A stretch of DNA of 64,000 nt. Source: Hybos culiciformis (lineage: Eukaryota; Arthropoda; Insecta; Diptera; Hybotidae). The notes beneath the pieces were generated by a model. That model saw only the letters and a program-made list of their open reading frames with translations. It was not told the DNA's origin and searched no databases. The position numbers were made by a program, and so were the translations under genes. Shown piece after piece: positions 1-11,335 of this stretch (the stretch's first letter is position 1; each line of letters begins with the position of its first letter). The DNA is taken from the NCBI GenBank assembly GCA_964007475.1, contig OZ023273.1:54145834-54209833 (forward strand), given 5' to 3'.

Positions 1-39
1 AATTAATTAAACATATTTATTATATACTAGTCGAAATAC

Positions 40-440
40 CCGGGTTTACTTGGTGGTACCGAACTTATATTAATATCAAAAGACTTTTATCCAGATTTTG
101 GGCTGTGAAAAAACATCGGAATTTCAAAATTTGATACATATCTCCATGTCGGGGCCTCGGTTCAAAATTTCTAGCACCCTATAAGCATCTCGGGTCTCTA
201 GATCTCCTTATTTTCAAAATTTAAAAATTTGGAAATTTGTTATATAGCCCCCCAATTGAGCCCTGGGACAACGGTTGAGGGCCTTCAACATCCAGTTTTT
301 AAATAGGCTTTTCGGATCCAACGCTACAACATTTTATCGGAATATACCTAAATTGCAAAACCGGCTTCTAAGGTAGCCCCCCGCCAGAGCCTCGGATGAA
401 AATTTCTAGTATCCTATAACCATCTCGGAGCCCAATGTTC
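40..440. repeat. Diverged tandem repeat, two units
   Basis: Two related segments lie at about 110-215 and 335-440. Both contain a GCCTCGG block, then AAAATTTCTAG, then CCTATAA, a C-rich ATCTCGG block and a T-run. The copies are roughly 240 bp apart and clearly diverged. The segment between them carries a weaker third copy of the GCCCC motif. This looks like the edge of a satellite or the internal repeat of a transposon; no coding signal. Confidence 0.45.
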
Positions 441-449
441 CTTTTTTTT

Positions 450-1350
450 TTTATTTAGTTCGTTTATTTAACATCGATCTTATAAAAAAGTAAACAATTC
501 ATTATAATAAAACTAATTATTTAAGCATAAAAAATAGTTCAGAATTTGTTATTATATGTGTCCCATGCAAATGCTAATACTGGCAACATTTTAATTATGA
601 AAAAAATCATTATAAAAGTAATTAACTTTAAAAAAAATCATTTTATTATAATTATATTAATAACAATTGAATTCATTAATTTAATTTCATTATTTATCAA
701 TACATCTTAGATTTTTAAAATACTAATGTTTTGTTTAAATTATGGCTTTTTACTTTAGCGTATCTAAATTAATATACAAAAGTTTATAAAATAGGTATTG
801 CATTAAGTATGTTCTGGGAACTCCAAAAAGAAATATGATAGTTTAGCATTTGTTAGTAAGTGTTACATTCTCGACACAAGCATATAAAAATATAGAAGTT
901 TTTAAAAACTAAAAATTAATAGGATCAGTTTACTGGTTATTGGTTATTGGTTATACCGTTTAGGGTGGGTAGTTGTCGACGATCCACTGTGCATAATAAA
1001 TTAGTAGACTCTAAAAGGTATATTAGATAAATTAAGATTAGTTTATAAAAGTAAGGAAACAATTTAATGTAAAATGCAAGATGCGAGAACATAATTATTA
1101 TATATAGATGTGATTCAATAATTAGACTTGTATTAATTATTAGAATGAAGCTAGAACATACTATAAGTAGTACAATACGAGGTAATTTAAAAAAAAGACA
1201 TAGTAAAGAACAAAAATAATTTCAATAAATCTGTGGTAAAAAACAGTGTAAAAAAGGAAAAATAAAAAAATAAAATACCTAATACAAAAAATTTTAATAT
1301 TTCTATTCGATAATACTTAATATTCATAACGTTTATGAGCCATCTCCTTG
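450..1350. other. AT-rich spacer, nothing recognised
   Basis: A-rich and T-rich sequence with stops in all frames. A short triplication of TTATTGG at about 936-952 is the only local structure noticed. No gene, terminal repeat or RNA signature seen. Confidence 0.5.
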
Positions 1351-2123
1351 TTAATGAGAAGAATGAAAAGTTAAATCGGAATTGGACACAATGGATCGTA
1401 GCACCTGATCAACACTATCCTTTGATCTAATAGTTTCCACTTTGTTGTCCCTGACAGCAAATATTTTTCCACGTGAATGGTAAATTTTTTGATATCCATT
1501 TGATTTCAAAACTTGGCTATTGCCACAAAGTGGAAACTATTAGATCAAAGGATAGTGTTGACTATTGTGAAGCAAATCTTTTAATTCAGGAGTAGTTTTA
1601 TCAAATGCCATCACTTCCTTGTCTCCTGCAACCTCCTTTTGTTTTTCATGAATGCAATTTTCGAACTGCTGTTAGCCATACTAATAAATACAGTTTTTTT
1701 TAAACTTGATTGCTGAACATCAGATTTCCCTCTATAGTAGTTGATTGAATAAAGATCATAATCATGTATAATGATATTGGCATCTTTAAATATTTTTATT
1801 GCAGTTTCTTTCAGTTCATGGTTGCTTGGCTTGCCTTGCGATACAGGGAATCCTTTGATTATTAAGTCATTTGTAACAGACTTAATCTTAAGCGTAGAAA
1901 TTTCATCCCGGAGTGATAAGATTTCTGATTCATGTTTTTGAATTGTTGCTTTCATGTTGTTCATTTCTTTTTTCGCCAATGATTGCTCACTGGTTAATTT
2001 GTCCAATTTCGCTGACATAGCTTCCAGTGTTGTTTTGAAGTTATCAACTGAGGATATTAGTAGAGATAGTTTTTCGCTAATATCAATTGAAATTGGCTGA
2101 TTTCCTCGTGTTCTGCCTGTCAT
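1351..2123 (-). pseudogene. Broken ORF1-type protein of a non-LTR retrotransposon
   Basis: Minus-strand reading opens at ATG 2121-2123 and runs 170 codons to a stop at 1611. It encodes a heptad-rich coiled coil (about residues 15-85) and an RRM-like segment (TNDLIIKGFP to KTVFISM, about 85-160), an architecture known from ORF1 proteins of insect LINEs. After a frameshift near 1620-1630 the reading continues (MAFDKTTPELKDLLH), is broken by an inserted inverted copy of 36 bp, and resumes as NGYQKIYHSRGKIFAVRDNK to a stop at 1351-1353. That tail resembles the FP-C domain seen in many insect ORF1-like proteins. No endonuclease or reverse transcriptase lies nearby, so this is a 5' fragment. An ORF1-like domestic gene is possible but the two breaks argue against function. 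Confidence 0.65.
1410..1560. repeat. 36-bp perfect inverted repeat (1410-1445 / 1525-1560)
   Basis: Positions 1410-1445 and 1525-1560 are exact reverse complements over 36 bp, separated by 79 bp. The left arm is ORF1 coding sequence (the NKVETIRSK region, minus strand). The right arm is an antisense copy pasted into the same reading frame, where it creates consecutive stops. This fits a templated inverted duplication during repair or reverse transcription. Confidence 0.85.
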
Positions 2124-2329
2124 TTTATTAACCTCAAAAATTGATTGAATTAAATGAATAGCAATTTCAAACCAGTATCGAATTTTGATTTTTTATTAAA
2201 TCAGTTGAGAAAAACCAATCAATTAAAAAAAAAAATAATAATTCTTATTAGAAAATTATTTTCTTCCAAGTTACTTTTTTTTTTCTTTTTTTTTAATTAT
2301 TTATAATTGTTTTATTTTATATTTTATTT

Positions 2330-2467
2330 TTCACAGAAAAAATTCAAACGTCAGCGTTCAGCGTTGCCAGAAAATTGCAACCAAATCGGTCCAGCGGTTT
2401 AGGCGTGATTGAGGACAGAGAAACAGAGTAGAAGAGAAACAGAGGATTTTCATTTTTATATATTAGA
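2330..2467 (-). mobile_element. Helitron-type 5' terminus
   Basis: Read on the minus strand the segment begins TCTAATATATAAAAATGAA, directly after an A. It continues into the phrase AACCGCTGGACCGATTTGG, common near ends of insect transposons. A second element here (5' end at 62749) starts with the same TCTAATATATAAAA. Helitrons start with TC and insert between A and T. The matching CTRR 3' end was not found, so the element may be truncated or contain the ORF1 fragment at 1351-2123. Confidence 0.5.
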
Positions 2468-5400
2468 TTAAATGCTCAGTAGCCAAACGACCGAAAAAAT
2501 TTAACATTTAACGACTTTTTCTAAAATAAAAAGGAAAATAAATAGTAGAATAAAATAAACTGGTCTGAAAAATTTAGAAATATAGTAAGTAATCTAAATA
2601 ATACTTAATCATTTTAATCAAATGATGAATATAGAAATGATTGTAATTAAAAAGAAAAAACTACTTATTATATTTACAGTAAAAATGCCATCTGCAATTG
2701 AAATAAAATAATTTTCTTAATAAAGAAAAAAAATTAAAACACATTTTTTAAGATAATAAATATGCATAAAAAAGTTTCAATAAAATTTATCAAAGGTAAG
2801 TAGCTAGAATTATTCATTTCACTTCATATTTAAGTGCTAGATAGAAAAAGTAGATTATTATTTTTAATACAAAGATAAGATAAAAAAAAATATATAATTG
2901 AAGGATTTATTTATTCAAAGGTTTAACATTTATACAACTTTTAATATTAAAAAAATATCACGAATTAAGTTTGCTATAAAAAAAATTAATGGATGTTATA
3001 AAAAAAAATTATCTAGGTATATAGAAAAAGTAAAAATAGTAGCTTTATTAAAATTAATTTAAAAGATACAGCAAGGTAAAATAAAAATAAAAAAAAAAAA
3101 AGATAAAGTAAAACAAATATTGCAATCATAAAATAAATATAAAATTAAGTTTTAAAAGGAATATATCGTAACTATGTTATTGAAGTATAAGAAGTGGAAT
3201 CGGCTATAAATTCTTTACAGGTAAATAAATTGAGTATTTTGTCAAAAGTTAATTCTGGCGATGACCTTATCACTGAACTGAAAAAAAAACATTTCTGATT
3301 CGGGAATTAAGAAGTTGAAGTTTGTCAAATTATTTACGTGAATTTGAGTTATTCTGCCTTCAGTTTAAAGCAAGACGAAGTAAAATTTCCTTAATTGATT
3401 CTTAACTACAAATATACCATAAAAAGGTTTCTAGAATTGGTATTATACTTATATATAAAGTGTAAAACATTGAATAGAAAATAATTGAAGTACCTCAACT
3501 GCAAGAGGATTGAAAATCATTAATGGAGGAAATAGAACTAAGACTACTTAGATTAACTTGTTTGCCATCAGAGTTTACTAAAAACCAGGTCGATTAAGAG
3601 TTTTTAAATGAAACTTTATTAATAAAGCAATTAGATAAATAATCAGTTGTCCGTTTAACAAAACCTGAATGAATACCAATTTCGCTAAATTATCGAATTA
3701 AGGCAGAGTTATCAAAAGCTTTCAAAAATCTATAAAAATACTGTTATGAAGGTAAGGAAAATATAGGCTTGTAATTGTTAATATATCCTGTGGAGGCTAA
3801 TTTCCAAGTACTTTGGAAGCTATAGAATAAAATAAATACATTAAATAAAACATCACCATATTCCATCACAAAAGTAAAAGAAATGCCAACCAGTCCTATA
3901 CATTATAATTTTTTAAAAATTTTTTGGAGGTGACGAATTTAAAATTTGAAAGAAAAATTTATCTAGATATATATACATATATATAAAGTCAAGACCAGGC
4001 GGTCCCGAAGTGTGTAACTTCTGAAGATAAGGTTTGAAGAATTGAGAGGAGAGATTATGAATAATATAACTTGCCACTGCTAATATTATGAGAGTTGTTC
4101 GATGTGAATTGAAACCTCATTTTAAATTGATGAAATTCCAAAAAATTATTTGGATTAAACTTGAGATGATTTTCATGATCCGCTAAATAATTTGAATGAC
4201 ATATAGTTATTAAATAATTTTCAAATGTAAGTTAAAATTATTTGCATACATTTAATTTTTATTATACATTGATTTTACAAACGCAAGGGAATATATGCCT
4301 TTACTTATAGCTTATATTAAACATAGATCGATAATGTCGCGCTGTGTCAACATTAAAAAAAAATTATAGGATTGTAATTTTACTTTTAAATAAACATTGT
4401 TAAAAAAAAATAATTTTTACAATTTATTCATGAGAAAAAAAAATTTCGTAACACATGTTACATTATTATGTTATACATACCTATATAAAATTGCACAGTT
4501 CAAGCATAACAAACAATTTTAAACAAGCAATTATTGAATTAATAAAATTTTTATAATAAAATTTTTTTTGCGATGATTTTAGCGAGGTTTCGTAAGCCCT
4601 CAATTTTGAAGTTTTTATTAGTAGAATAGAATGTAACCTGAAAGGAATTATTCAACCAAAGGAAACTTGTGAATCTATTGCTTTATTGTTATTTGAGAAA
4701 CTTAAACTTCAAACTTAGAACGTTAGAGCTCATCAGAATGATGTTTAATATTATTCTGAATCTTTAATGGGCAGGTAATTGCTTTTGGGATGAAATATAA
4801 AATATTTTTTATTCTACAAAAGTATATGTTTAGGGAATTATAGAAATAAGTTTATTAAATATATGTAATTGTAAAAATAAAAAAATAACAAACAGGAGGG
4901 TCAAAATATGTGATTCTCCTTGCCTTTTCCCAACACACATGATTAAAGCTTAAAAACAATTTAATTTTTTATAGCACAGCAATAATATTATCTATACATA
5001 AGGAAATATGTTATGTACAAATTAGTTTTTCACAATGAAATTTGTGTGAAAACAAACATATTTCTCATGAATAATTTTCTTGGGAAAAAATTTAAGCTAC
5101 ATTTATTTCTTCTATTATTACAGTATCAGTCAAAATTATATATAAGGAGATTGTATATTATTATTTTGTTTCAAAAATTTTTTCACTTTTTTCTATACTT
5201 ACTATATTTATCTAATTTATATTTATATTTTTAATATTTGATCATAAAAATTGTTATGGGTGAAAATTAACTTTGGTTTAATTTGTAATACTTCAATATT
5301 ACGTATTTGCCTGAGCCATAACGTTATCATCGGTCTCTGTAATATATAAATTATAAAGTCTTTGATTCATTTTAATCATATACAAAACATTCAGTGCAAA

Positions 5401-6190
5401 CTCCAGTTATCATTGCCATTCGATATTCAAGTGAACTTATTTTTTGCTCACTCACACTCAATTTAAGAATATACTTAATAATCGAAATCACATTCACACA
5501 TTTCAAATTCTTGTTTTTAGGTACGTTTTGTTGTTGTAAGTATTTTAATGAAATCTTAATCAAAAATCTAAAAAAATGACGCAAATAATGATACCTCGAA
5601 TCAAAAAAAAATTTATCATCATCGGTCCATAAATATTGAACTTGATAGAGTTATACTCATTTTATAGAACACATAATACGACTTTTTCAGCTCATACTCA
5701 TCTTCCCGCCCATCAAAGATTACATAATTATATTAACTTAAATTAAGTTTTGTTTTCTTTTTGATAGATAGAATTGTCCAGAATTGTTATATTTTTTTTA
5801 CAATTTTTTTTTAAGACGTAATTTTAAGAATTTTACTAATATTATATGAATTCTTTCTTTTGTATTATGTCATTTCCAATTTTGTTCGAGTTCTATGTTT
5901 TTGGCAACAATAATAGTTACATCCTTGAAAAAAGTTAACAAAAATCTTTTGTTGTCGACATAAATCTAAATGTTTTTTATAATGGATAAAGGTTAAATTA
6001 AATAACTTTGAAACTATAAATAATTTGTCTCAAAACTTAATTTATATTTTCATCTGTTAATTTGATACTTTCTTAAAGTTCAGGAAGTTCAGCGATGCAC
6101 GTGTATACTTATTAGATTTGGTATAGCCATCACCTCAATCAATCAAAATAAAGTTAATAATGTTCTTAAATTATTAAATTAGTAATGCTT
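2468..6190. other. AT-rich intergenic DNA
   Basis: About 3.7 kb without a supportable gene. Around 3230-3900 base composition is more even and short open stretches occur, but they are broken by stops in every frame; it may be an old decayed coding insertion. At 3962 a TCTAGATATATATACATAT string follows an A and resembles a Helitron 5' end, but no 3' partner was seen. A C-rich island (GACCAGGCGGTCCCG) lies at about 3992-4006. Confidence 0.4.
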
Positions 6191-6912
6191 AAGCCCGGGT
6201 GTCGTTAAAACAGAATTTATCAAAAAAATTTATTCTGTTACTAAAATTCTGGTCAGAATCTCAAGAGATTGGTGCCTTTAAAACAGAAGCAGAATCAGGA
6301 TTTGAAGTTTGTGCTTTGACGCCGTCATTTTTAGTGCGGCGGCGGCCCATTCGCCAAATTTTTAATTTTTTGCGGCTGTGGCTTAAAAAATTTTGAAATC
6401 GTGGCCGCGGCTGGGTGGAAATGGCTTAAAAAGCTGGAACAAAAAATTTTTTTCGGAACCAAAAAAAAATCTCATCCGATATAAAAAAAGTAATTCGAAA
6501 AATGATCAGTACTTATATAATATAGATTTATTTTTTCAGTAATTAATCCTACTAGTATCTGCAAGCCAATTTCGTGGCTGGCTCATTGTTTTTTAAAATT
6601 CGTCTAGCGGCTATTCATGAATAATCATCATACATTCGTGGCGGCGGCTTTGCCGAAAATTGACGGCTGCCTGACCTAACCGGCTATAAATCAATGAAAG
6701 CGTCTGAGCCTGATTCTAGCAACAGAAACAGAAACAGAAAATAACCTCGTTTGAAGTTTTTCAAATTCTGTGGGCAGAATGAATTGTTCTGACGCTAAAT
6801 TCTGTTGTAAAATTCTGTCGCAGAATAAATGTTGTTCAAATGTATGGGATTCTGTTTCTGTTGCTAAATTCTGTTTCTGTTGCTAAATTCTGTTTTAACG
6901 ACATCCCGGCTT
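6191..6912. mobile_element. MITE with about 29-bp terminal inverted repeats
   Basis: The left end AAGCCCGGGTGTCGTTAAAA and the reverse complement of the right end, AAGCCGGGATGTCGTTAAAA, match over about 29 bp, with differences only in the C/G run. Subterminal copies of ATTCTGTT/AACAGAAT crowd both ends, as expected for transposase-binding repeats. The centre (6320-6700) is unusually GC-rich, with GCGGCGGC runs, and may be a nested insertion bounded by AGAATCAGG / CCTGATTCT. No clear TSD was seen, so the superfamily is uncertain. Confidence 0.7.
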
Positions 6913-7978
6913 TATAGACAGATAAACAAAATACAGTAAAAATGCGAAATTTGAAGCCTTTGAAATATTATCATCATTTTTTTTTTTTTTTATAATATAT
7001 AACATAATAAAGTTTGATGAAATATCCAATCAAAAATTTGCATCCTTTTTTAAAATTGTGTTATTATAATGTTTAATATTGTTTAATTTACTCTCTCATT
7101 TATTTATTTTCTTCAATCGATTTTAAAATACAGAGTATGTAAAATATCCCTCGTGAATTTTTCAATTTCATTATTTTTCCTTGCCTGAAATTTAATTATT
7201 TTTTTCATCTTTTTCAAAAATAGTTCTCCTGAAATATTTCCTTTTAAAAATACTTTTCAGGAGTTCTATTTTTTTCTCTCAGAGTAAAAAAAAATATTTC
7301 AGAATTCTATATGCGAGAAGTAAGCAATAAATTCACTTAAATTGCCAGCAATAAATTCGCTTAAATACATCAGCGCCACCATCGCTTAAATTTTGAACCT
7401 TAATAGAGGGTAAAATGTTAGGAAAAAATAATAATAAAGCAATTTGAAATACAAATTAAAATATTTAAGGAAATTTATTGCTGGCGTTAAAAAGAGATTT
7501 GTTATTGTTCGAAAAAAAACAATAACAAAGCAACTTAAAACAATAATAAATTTTTTGAATATAATAAATGTGTGTTTGTGGTTTTAAATTTAAGGAAATT
7601 TATTGCTGGCATTAATAAGAGCAAATAATCTAAATATTGTGTATGGTCAGGTCGGTGTAAAAGTAAATAAAGATAATTTTTTTTCTTCTAATTATTAAAT
7701 TTATTTTAATAATTATTTTAGTAATAATAATTATTATAATAATTATTTTATTTTATAATTATTATAATAATTATTTTAGTCTAATTTTTGATGCCAACAA
7801 TTATTTATCTAGCACCAAAATTTTAAATAGGTAAGTATAATTATATTAAATTTATTGTAGGTACTAGAATTTGGAAAGGAGGGCTGGAATGGAGTTTTTG
7901 AAGGTGTCAGCTTTCCTAGCATGATAAGTCTAACTTCTGCCTGATCTACCTGCTCCTGCTCTATAGCAGTCAACTGTG

Positions 7979-8112
7979 GCCAAATTCTATAACTATGTTG
8001 TTCAAAAAAATCTTGCTCAAACAACCTTTTTTGAACGACATATAACTAGATGTCGTTTAAAAATTTTTATTCGAACATCATTTTTTTTCACAACATAGTT
8101 ATAGAATTTGGC
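7979..8112. repeat. 23-bp perfect inverted repeat around a 88-bp loop
   Basis: Positions 7979-8001 and 8090-8112 are exact reverse complements (GCCAAATTCTATAACTATGT and onward). The loop also folds partly on itself through GTTCAAAAAA/TTTTTTGAAC-like segments. It is a small hairpin element or a local inverted duplication inside the larger foldback element. Confidence 0.7.
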
Positions 8113-8814
8113 TCCGGGACTAGCTTTCTGATTTAGTTACTGGAACATTGGATTGGAACTAGAAGTTAATAGGTTTCTTAAAGGGATAAAAAAGTTAATA
8201 GTTTTTATATATAGATTATATTCTAGTAGGTTAGTCATATTATAGATACTTAAATACTAATCTTTAATTTTCTACTATGAACTGACCGAGAGGATAAGAA
8301 GTTACATAAAAGTAAAAAGCTAATAACTTCGCTACACTTCAGGTTACCAACCATGAATTTTATGGTTTGAAAATAGGGTATCGAATGGGGTGACACACTT
8401 ATAAAAGATGGGTTGGATTGAAATAATAAAAAAAAAAAATTGTTTGTAAAATAAAATTTTGATTTTTATAATTTAAAAAAAAAAAATTAATTTTTTTTTA
8501 TTTAAAGATAAAATGGAAATTTAAAATAAAATTCAATTTTTTTTTTTAATATTTTGGTTTTTTTATTTTTTTGACAATCGACAATTTATTATAATTTTTT
8601 TTATATTGAAGCATTTTAAAGCATGATTTTTTCTGTAAATTTTCTCCAAATTGACAGGTTATACCTTTTTTTTTTTAAATGCAATAAAACTATGTAGTGA
8701 AATTTTTAGGTTTGTGTCGAACCGACTTTCAAACCATGAAAAAAAAAAAAAAAAATATATGGCAAACCAAGTACCAAACACAGAACCAACCTATTTTTTT
8801 CTATTTAAAATTTG

Positions 8815-9121
8815 GTACCAGACAGACGGCGACGCCGACGAGTTTTTGTCCGCGGCGACGAGCTTAGAAAAAAAAGTAAGCGACGGGCAGCGCCATCGGC
8901 GTGGCGTGCAAACAAAAAAGAAAAAAAAATGTGAAAAAAAGAACTAAAAACCGAAAAAATAGAAGAAATTTTTTTGGCACGCCGATAAAAAATATAAAAT
9001 GCGACGAAGTGCGTACGCCCTGAGACGTCGACAAAAATGTTTTGCGACGGCGAACAAAAAAATCGATTTCGATGGGCAGCGCTCGGCGTATTTTCTTGTC
9101 GGATCTCAGTCTGGTACCCGA
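8815..9121 (-). mobile_element. hAT MITE copy A (8823-9113) with 8-bp TSD
   Basis: A 291-bp GC-rich element starts CAGACGGCGACGCCGAC and ends CTCAGTCTG. Flanks are GTACCAGA (8815-8822) and GTACCCGA (9114-9121), an 8-bp TSD with one mismatch, diagnostic of hAT together with CAG...CTG ends. It is an inverted relative of copy B at 9899-10235 (shared GCGTACGCCCTGAGACGTCG and GCAGCGCCATCGGCGTG segments). It sits inside the foldback element 7312-9711, so it inserted later. Confidence 0.8.
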
Positions 9122-9890
9122 AAAGTAATTATTACTATAAAAAATTCGACTAAAATAATTATTATTATTATTATTATAATAGCCCAAAATAACCACTATA
9201 TTGAGTTCGTGGCTCTTACAAATATTAAATAAAATTAAATTATTATAATAATTATAAAATAATTATTATAGTAATTATTATTTCTAAAATTATTATTAAA
9301 CTAAATTTAATAATTAGAATAAAAACTATTTTTATTTATTTACACCGACCTGACCATAATACACAATATTTAGATTATTTGCTCTTATTAACGTCAGCAA
9401 TAAATTTCCTTAAATTTAAAACCACAAACACACATTTACTCCAAAAATATTTTGTTGTTGTATTCAAATTGCTTTGTTATTGTTTTAAATTGCTTTGTTA
9501 TTGTTTCTATTCGAACAATAACAAAGCTCTTTTTAACGCCAGCAATAAATTTCCTTAAATATTTTATTTTCTATTTCAAATTGCTTTATTATTATTTTTT
9601 CCTAACATTTTACCCTCTATTAAGGTTCAAAATTTAAGCGATGGTGGCGCTGATGTATTTAAGCGAATTTATTGCTGGCAATTTAAGTGAATTTATTGCT
9701 TACTTCTCGCACATCAGAATTCTATAATTCTTTTCGGAAAAAAAAAGAAACAATCGGAAAAATATTTTTTCTTTCTTTTATTAGCAGCATCGTATACAGA
9801 AAACAATTTTTATGGTGCAATGTTGTATGTGTGCACAGTTTTAATTTTTGTTTACTTTATTTACTACTTGTTTTTTTTATTTTTTTTAAA

Positions 9891-10243
9891 GAAGGAAACA
9901 GACGCCGACGCCGACAAGAAAATACGCCGTGCGCTGCCCATCGCAACCGATTTTTTTGTCCGCCGTCGCAAAACGTTTTTGTCGACGTCTCAGGGCGTAC
10001 GCACTTCGTCCCATTTTATATTTTTTATCGGCGTGCCAAAAAAATTTCTTATATTTTTTCGGTTTTTTAGTTATTTTTTTCAATTTTTTATTTTTTTTTA
10101 TTTTTTATTTTTTTTTTTGCTCTTTCCTTTTTTTTTTTTATTTGTTTTTTTTTTGCACGCCGATGGCGCTGCCCGTCGCTTACTTTTTTTTCTTAGCGCG
10201 TCGCCGCAGCCAAAAATCGTCGGCGTCGGCGTCTGGAAGGTAA
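9891..10243 (+). mobile_element. hAT MITE copy B (9899-10235) with 8-bp TSD
   Basis: A 337-bp element has a 17-bp terminal inverted repeat CAGACGCCGACGCCGAC and flanks GAAGGAAA (9891-9898) and GAAGGTAA (10236-10243), an 8-bp TSD with one mismatch. The middle is a T-rich tract (about 10070-10155). It is the opposite-orientation sister of the copy at 8823-9113; the two can pair as an interrupted hairpin about 1.1 kb across. Open frames through it are by-products of the GC-rich arms and T-run. Confidence 0.85.
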
Positions 10244-10626
10244 AGATCAAAAAGAGAGTAGTCTTCTTTGAAGGAAAAAGAAGGATATTATTTCTCTCGT
10301 AAATATAATTCTTTTTGACAGTTTTTTTTAATGAGGGATTTATAAATTATTTAGGAAAATTTTTCTTTAGAAGAAGGGAAAAATAAAAAAAAAGAAGAGA
10401 AAAATAAAAACTGAAAAAATCAGATGATGAAATTTTTCTGATTGAAATAAAAATACTTTTCTGTAAATTTTTTTTTCCTTCGGAAAAGAATTCTATTCCG
10501 ATAGAAAACATACTCTGTTAAAATGTGATATTATAGCATAATTTATAACATCTTGATAAACTGAAAATTGCAAAAAAAAAAAGAACAAATTTCTTCTGCT
10601 TTCAAAAATGATATCAAACTCATAAT
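10244..10626. other. AT-rich spacer
   Basis: Low-complexity A/T sequence. ACATACTCTG at about 10508-10517 is the inverse of CAGAGTATGT at about 7131-7140, a hint of an older, larger inverted structure around the foldback element, but too short to call. Confidence 0.35.
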
Positions 10627-11007
10627 CAGTGGCCGCTCGTGAAAGTTTTGAAAAAGGGTGCTGCAAAACATAAAAACCTCTTTTTTTTAATTATAAAAGT
10701 TTTATGATACACATTATGTATATGAAAATCAGTTTTGAAAATTCAAAACAAACTAAAAACATCCCATATGAAAATTGTGCTGCTTCTGAAGCAGTGCATT
10801 TCTCTATACATTCAAAATTCCCTGAAAGTAGGCTACTATTGTTTATTAAAATTTTAGAGACAATTGCATTGCATACCAAATTCATTTAAAAATTATTTTA
10901 AACTAAGAAAAATTCACAGCTAACAAACATTTTTTTTATGAGTTCAATTTTTTGAATTTTTTTGAGGGTGCTGCAGTGCCGCAGCACCTATGTACGAGCC
11001 AGCGCTG
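10627..11007. mobile_element. hAT-like MITE (CAGTGGCCGCTCGT ends)
   Basis: The left end reads CAGTGGCCGCTCGTGAAAG and then GGGTGCTGCA. The reverse complement of the right end reads CAGCGCTGGCTCGTACATAG and then GGTGCTGC. CAG/CTG ends followed by GGCTCGT and GGTGCTGC are typical of hAT families. No matching 8-bp flank was found. The inside is AT-rich and non-coding, with a central GCTGCTTCTGAAGCAGTGC hairpin. Confidence 0.65.
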
Positions 11008-11247
11008 CCTAACGAATAGTATATTATATACATAATACAAAATTTTGTTGGCATTGTAAGTTTTTTGGTTGATAGTATATAAAACAGGGTTAAAAATTTT
11101 ATTATTTCGCTCTTATTGCTCTTTATGATAACGATCTTTAAATAAACGATCTTATAAATCTTATAAATACTCTGCCTGTAACAGTAGCTTCCGGTATACG
11201 CAGTTTTTCAAAATTGAAACTCATCAAAACTTACTTGCGAACGACTA

Positions 11248-11335
11248 TGCCAGCGGCGTATTACACCGTAGGCAAATTAGGTAATTGCCTAGGGCATCAT
11301 GATTTGGTGCGCACCACAAAATGTTTTTTTACTTA
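11248..11335. mobile_element. Fragment of a hAT-type terminus
   Basis: GCAATTACCTAGGGCATCATG-like wording (GGCAAATTAGGTAATTGCCTA, GGGCATCATGATTTGG) after CAGCGGCGTATTACACC resembles ends of hAT families carrying GGCGCC motifs. No opposite end was seen. Confidence 0.35.

Larger units (their letters stand above)
7299..9726. mobile_element. Long-TIR foldback element, about 2.4 kb
   Basis: The element runs 7312-9711. Its arms (about 7312-7690 and 9330-9711) are inverted copies at roughly 90% identity by eye, beginning TGCGAGAAGTAAGCAATAAA and each iterating a GCCAGCAATAAATT-type motif. Flanks share a 13-bp match, TCAGAATTCTATA, at 7299-7311 and 9714-9726 (two extra bases before the right copy), probably the target duplication. 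Past the arms, AT-rich partly inverted sequence continues to about 7790 and 9235. The interior has no transposase; it holds a 23-bp inverted repeat (7979-8112) and a later hAT MITE (8823-9113). It is non-autonomous; the superfamily is unclear because the TSD is unusually long. Confidence 0.75.

Noticed and set aside
3962..4020. Possible Helitron 5' end (TCTAGATATATATACATAT)
   Set aside because: AT-rich start strings are common here, and no CTRR end with hairpin was found downstream.
5013..5584. Short ORFs of 60-73 codons in both directions
   Set aside because: Composition is Phe/Leu/Ile/Tyr-rich as expected from T-rich DNA; overlapping frames on both strands are equally open.
7831..7862. GTAAGT...TTGTAG pair resembling a tiny intron
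   Set aside because: About 30 bp is below plausible intron length, and no coding exons flank it on that strand.
8651..10302. Several overlapping ORFs of 60-160 codons
   Set aside because: They run through the two inverted hAT MITEs and adjacent T-runs; the same peptides appear in opposite frames of each copy.
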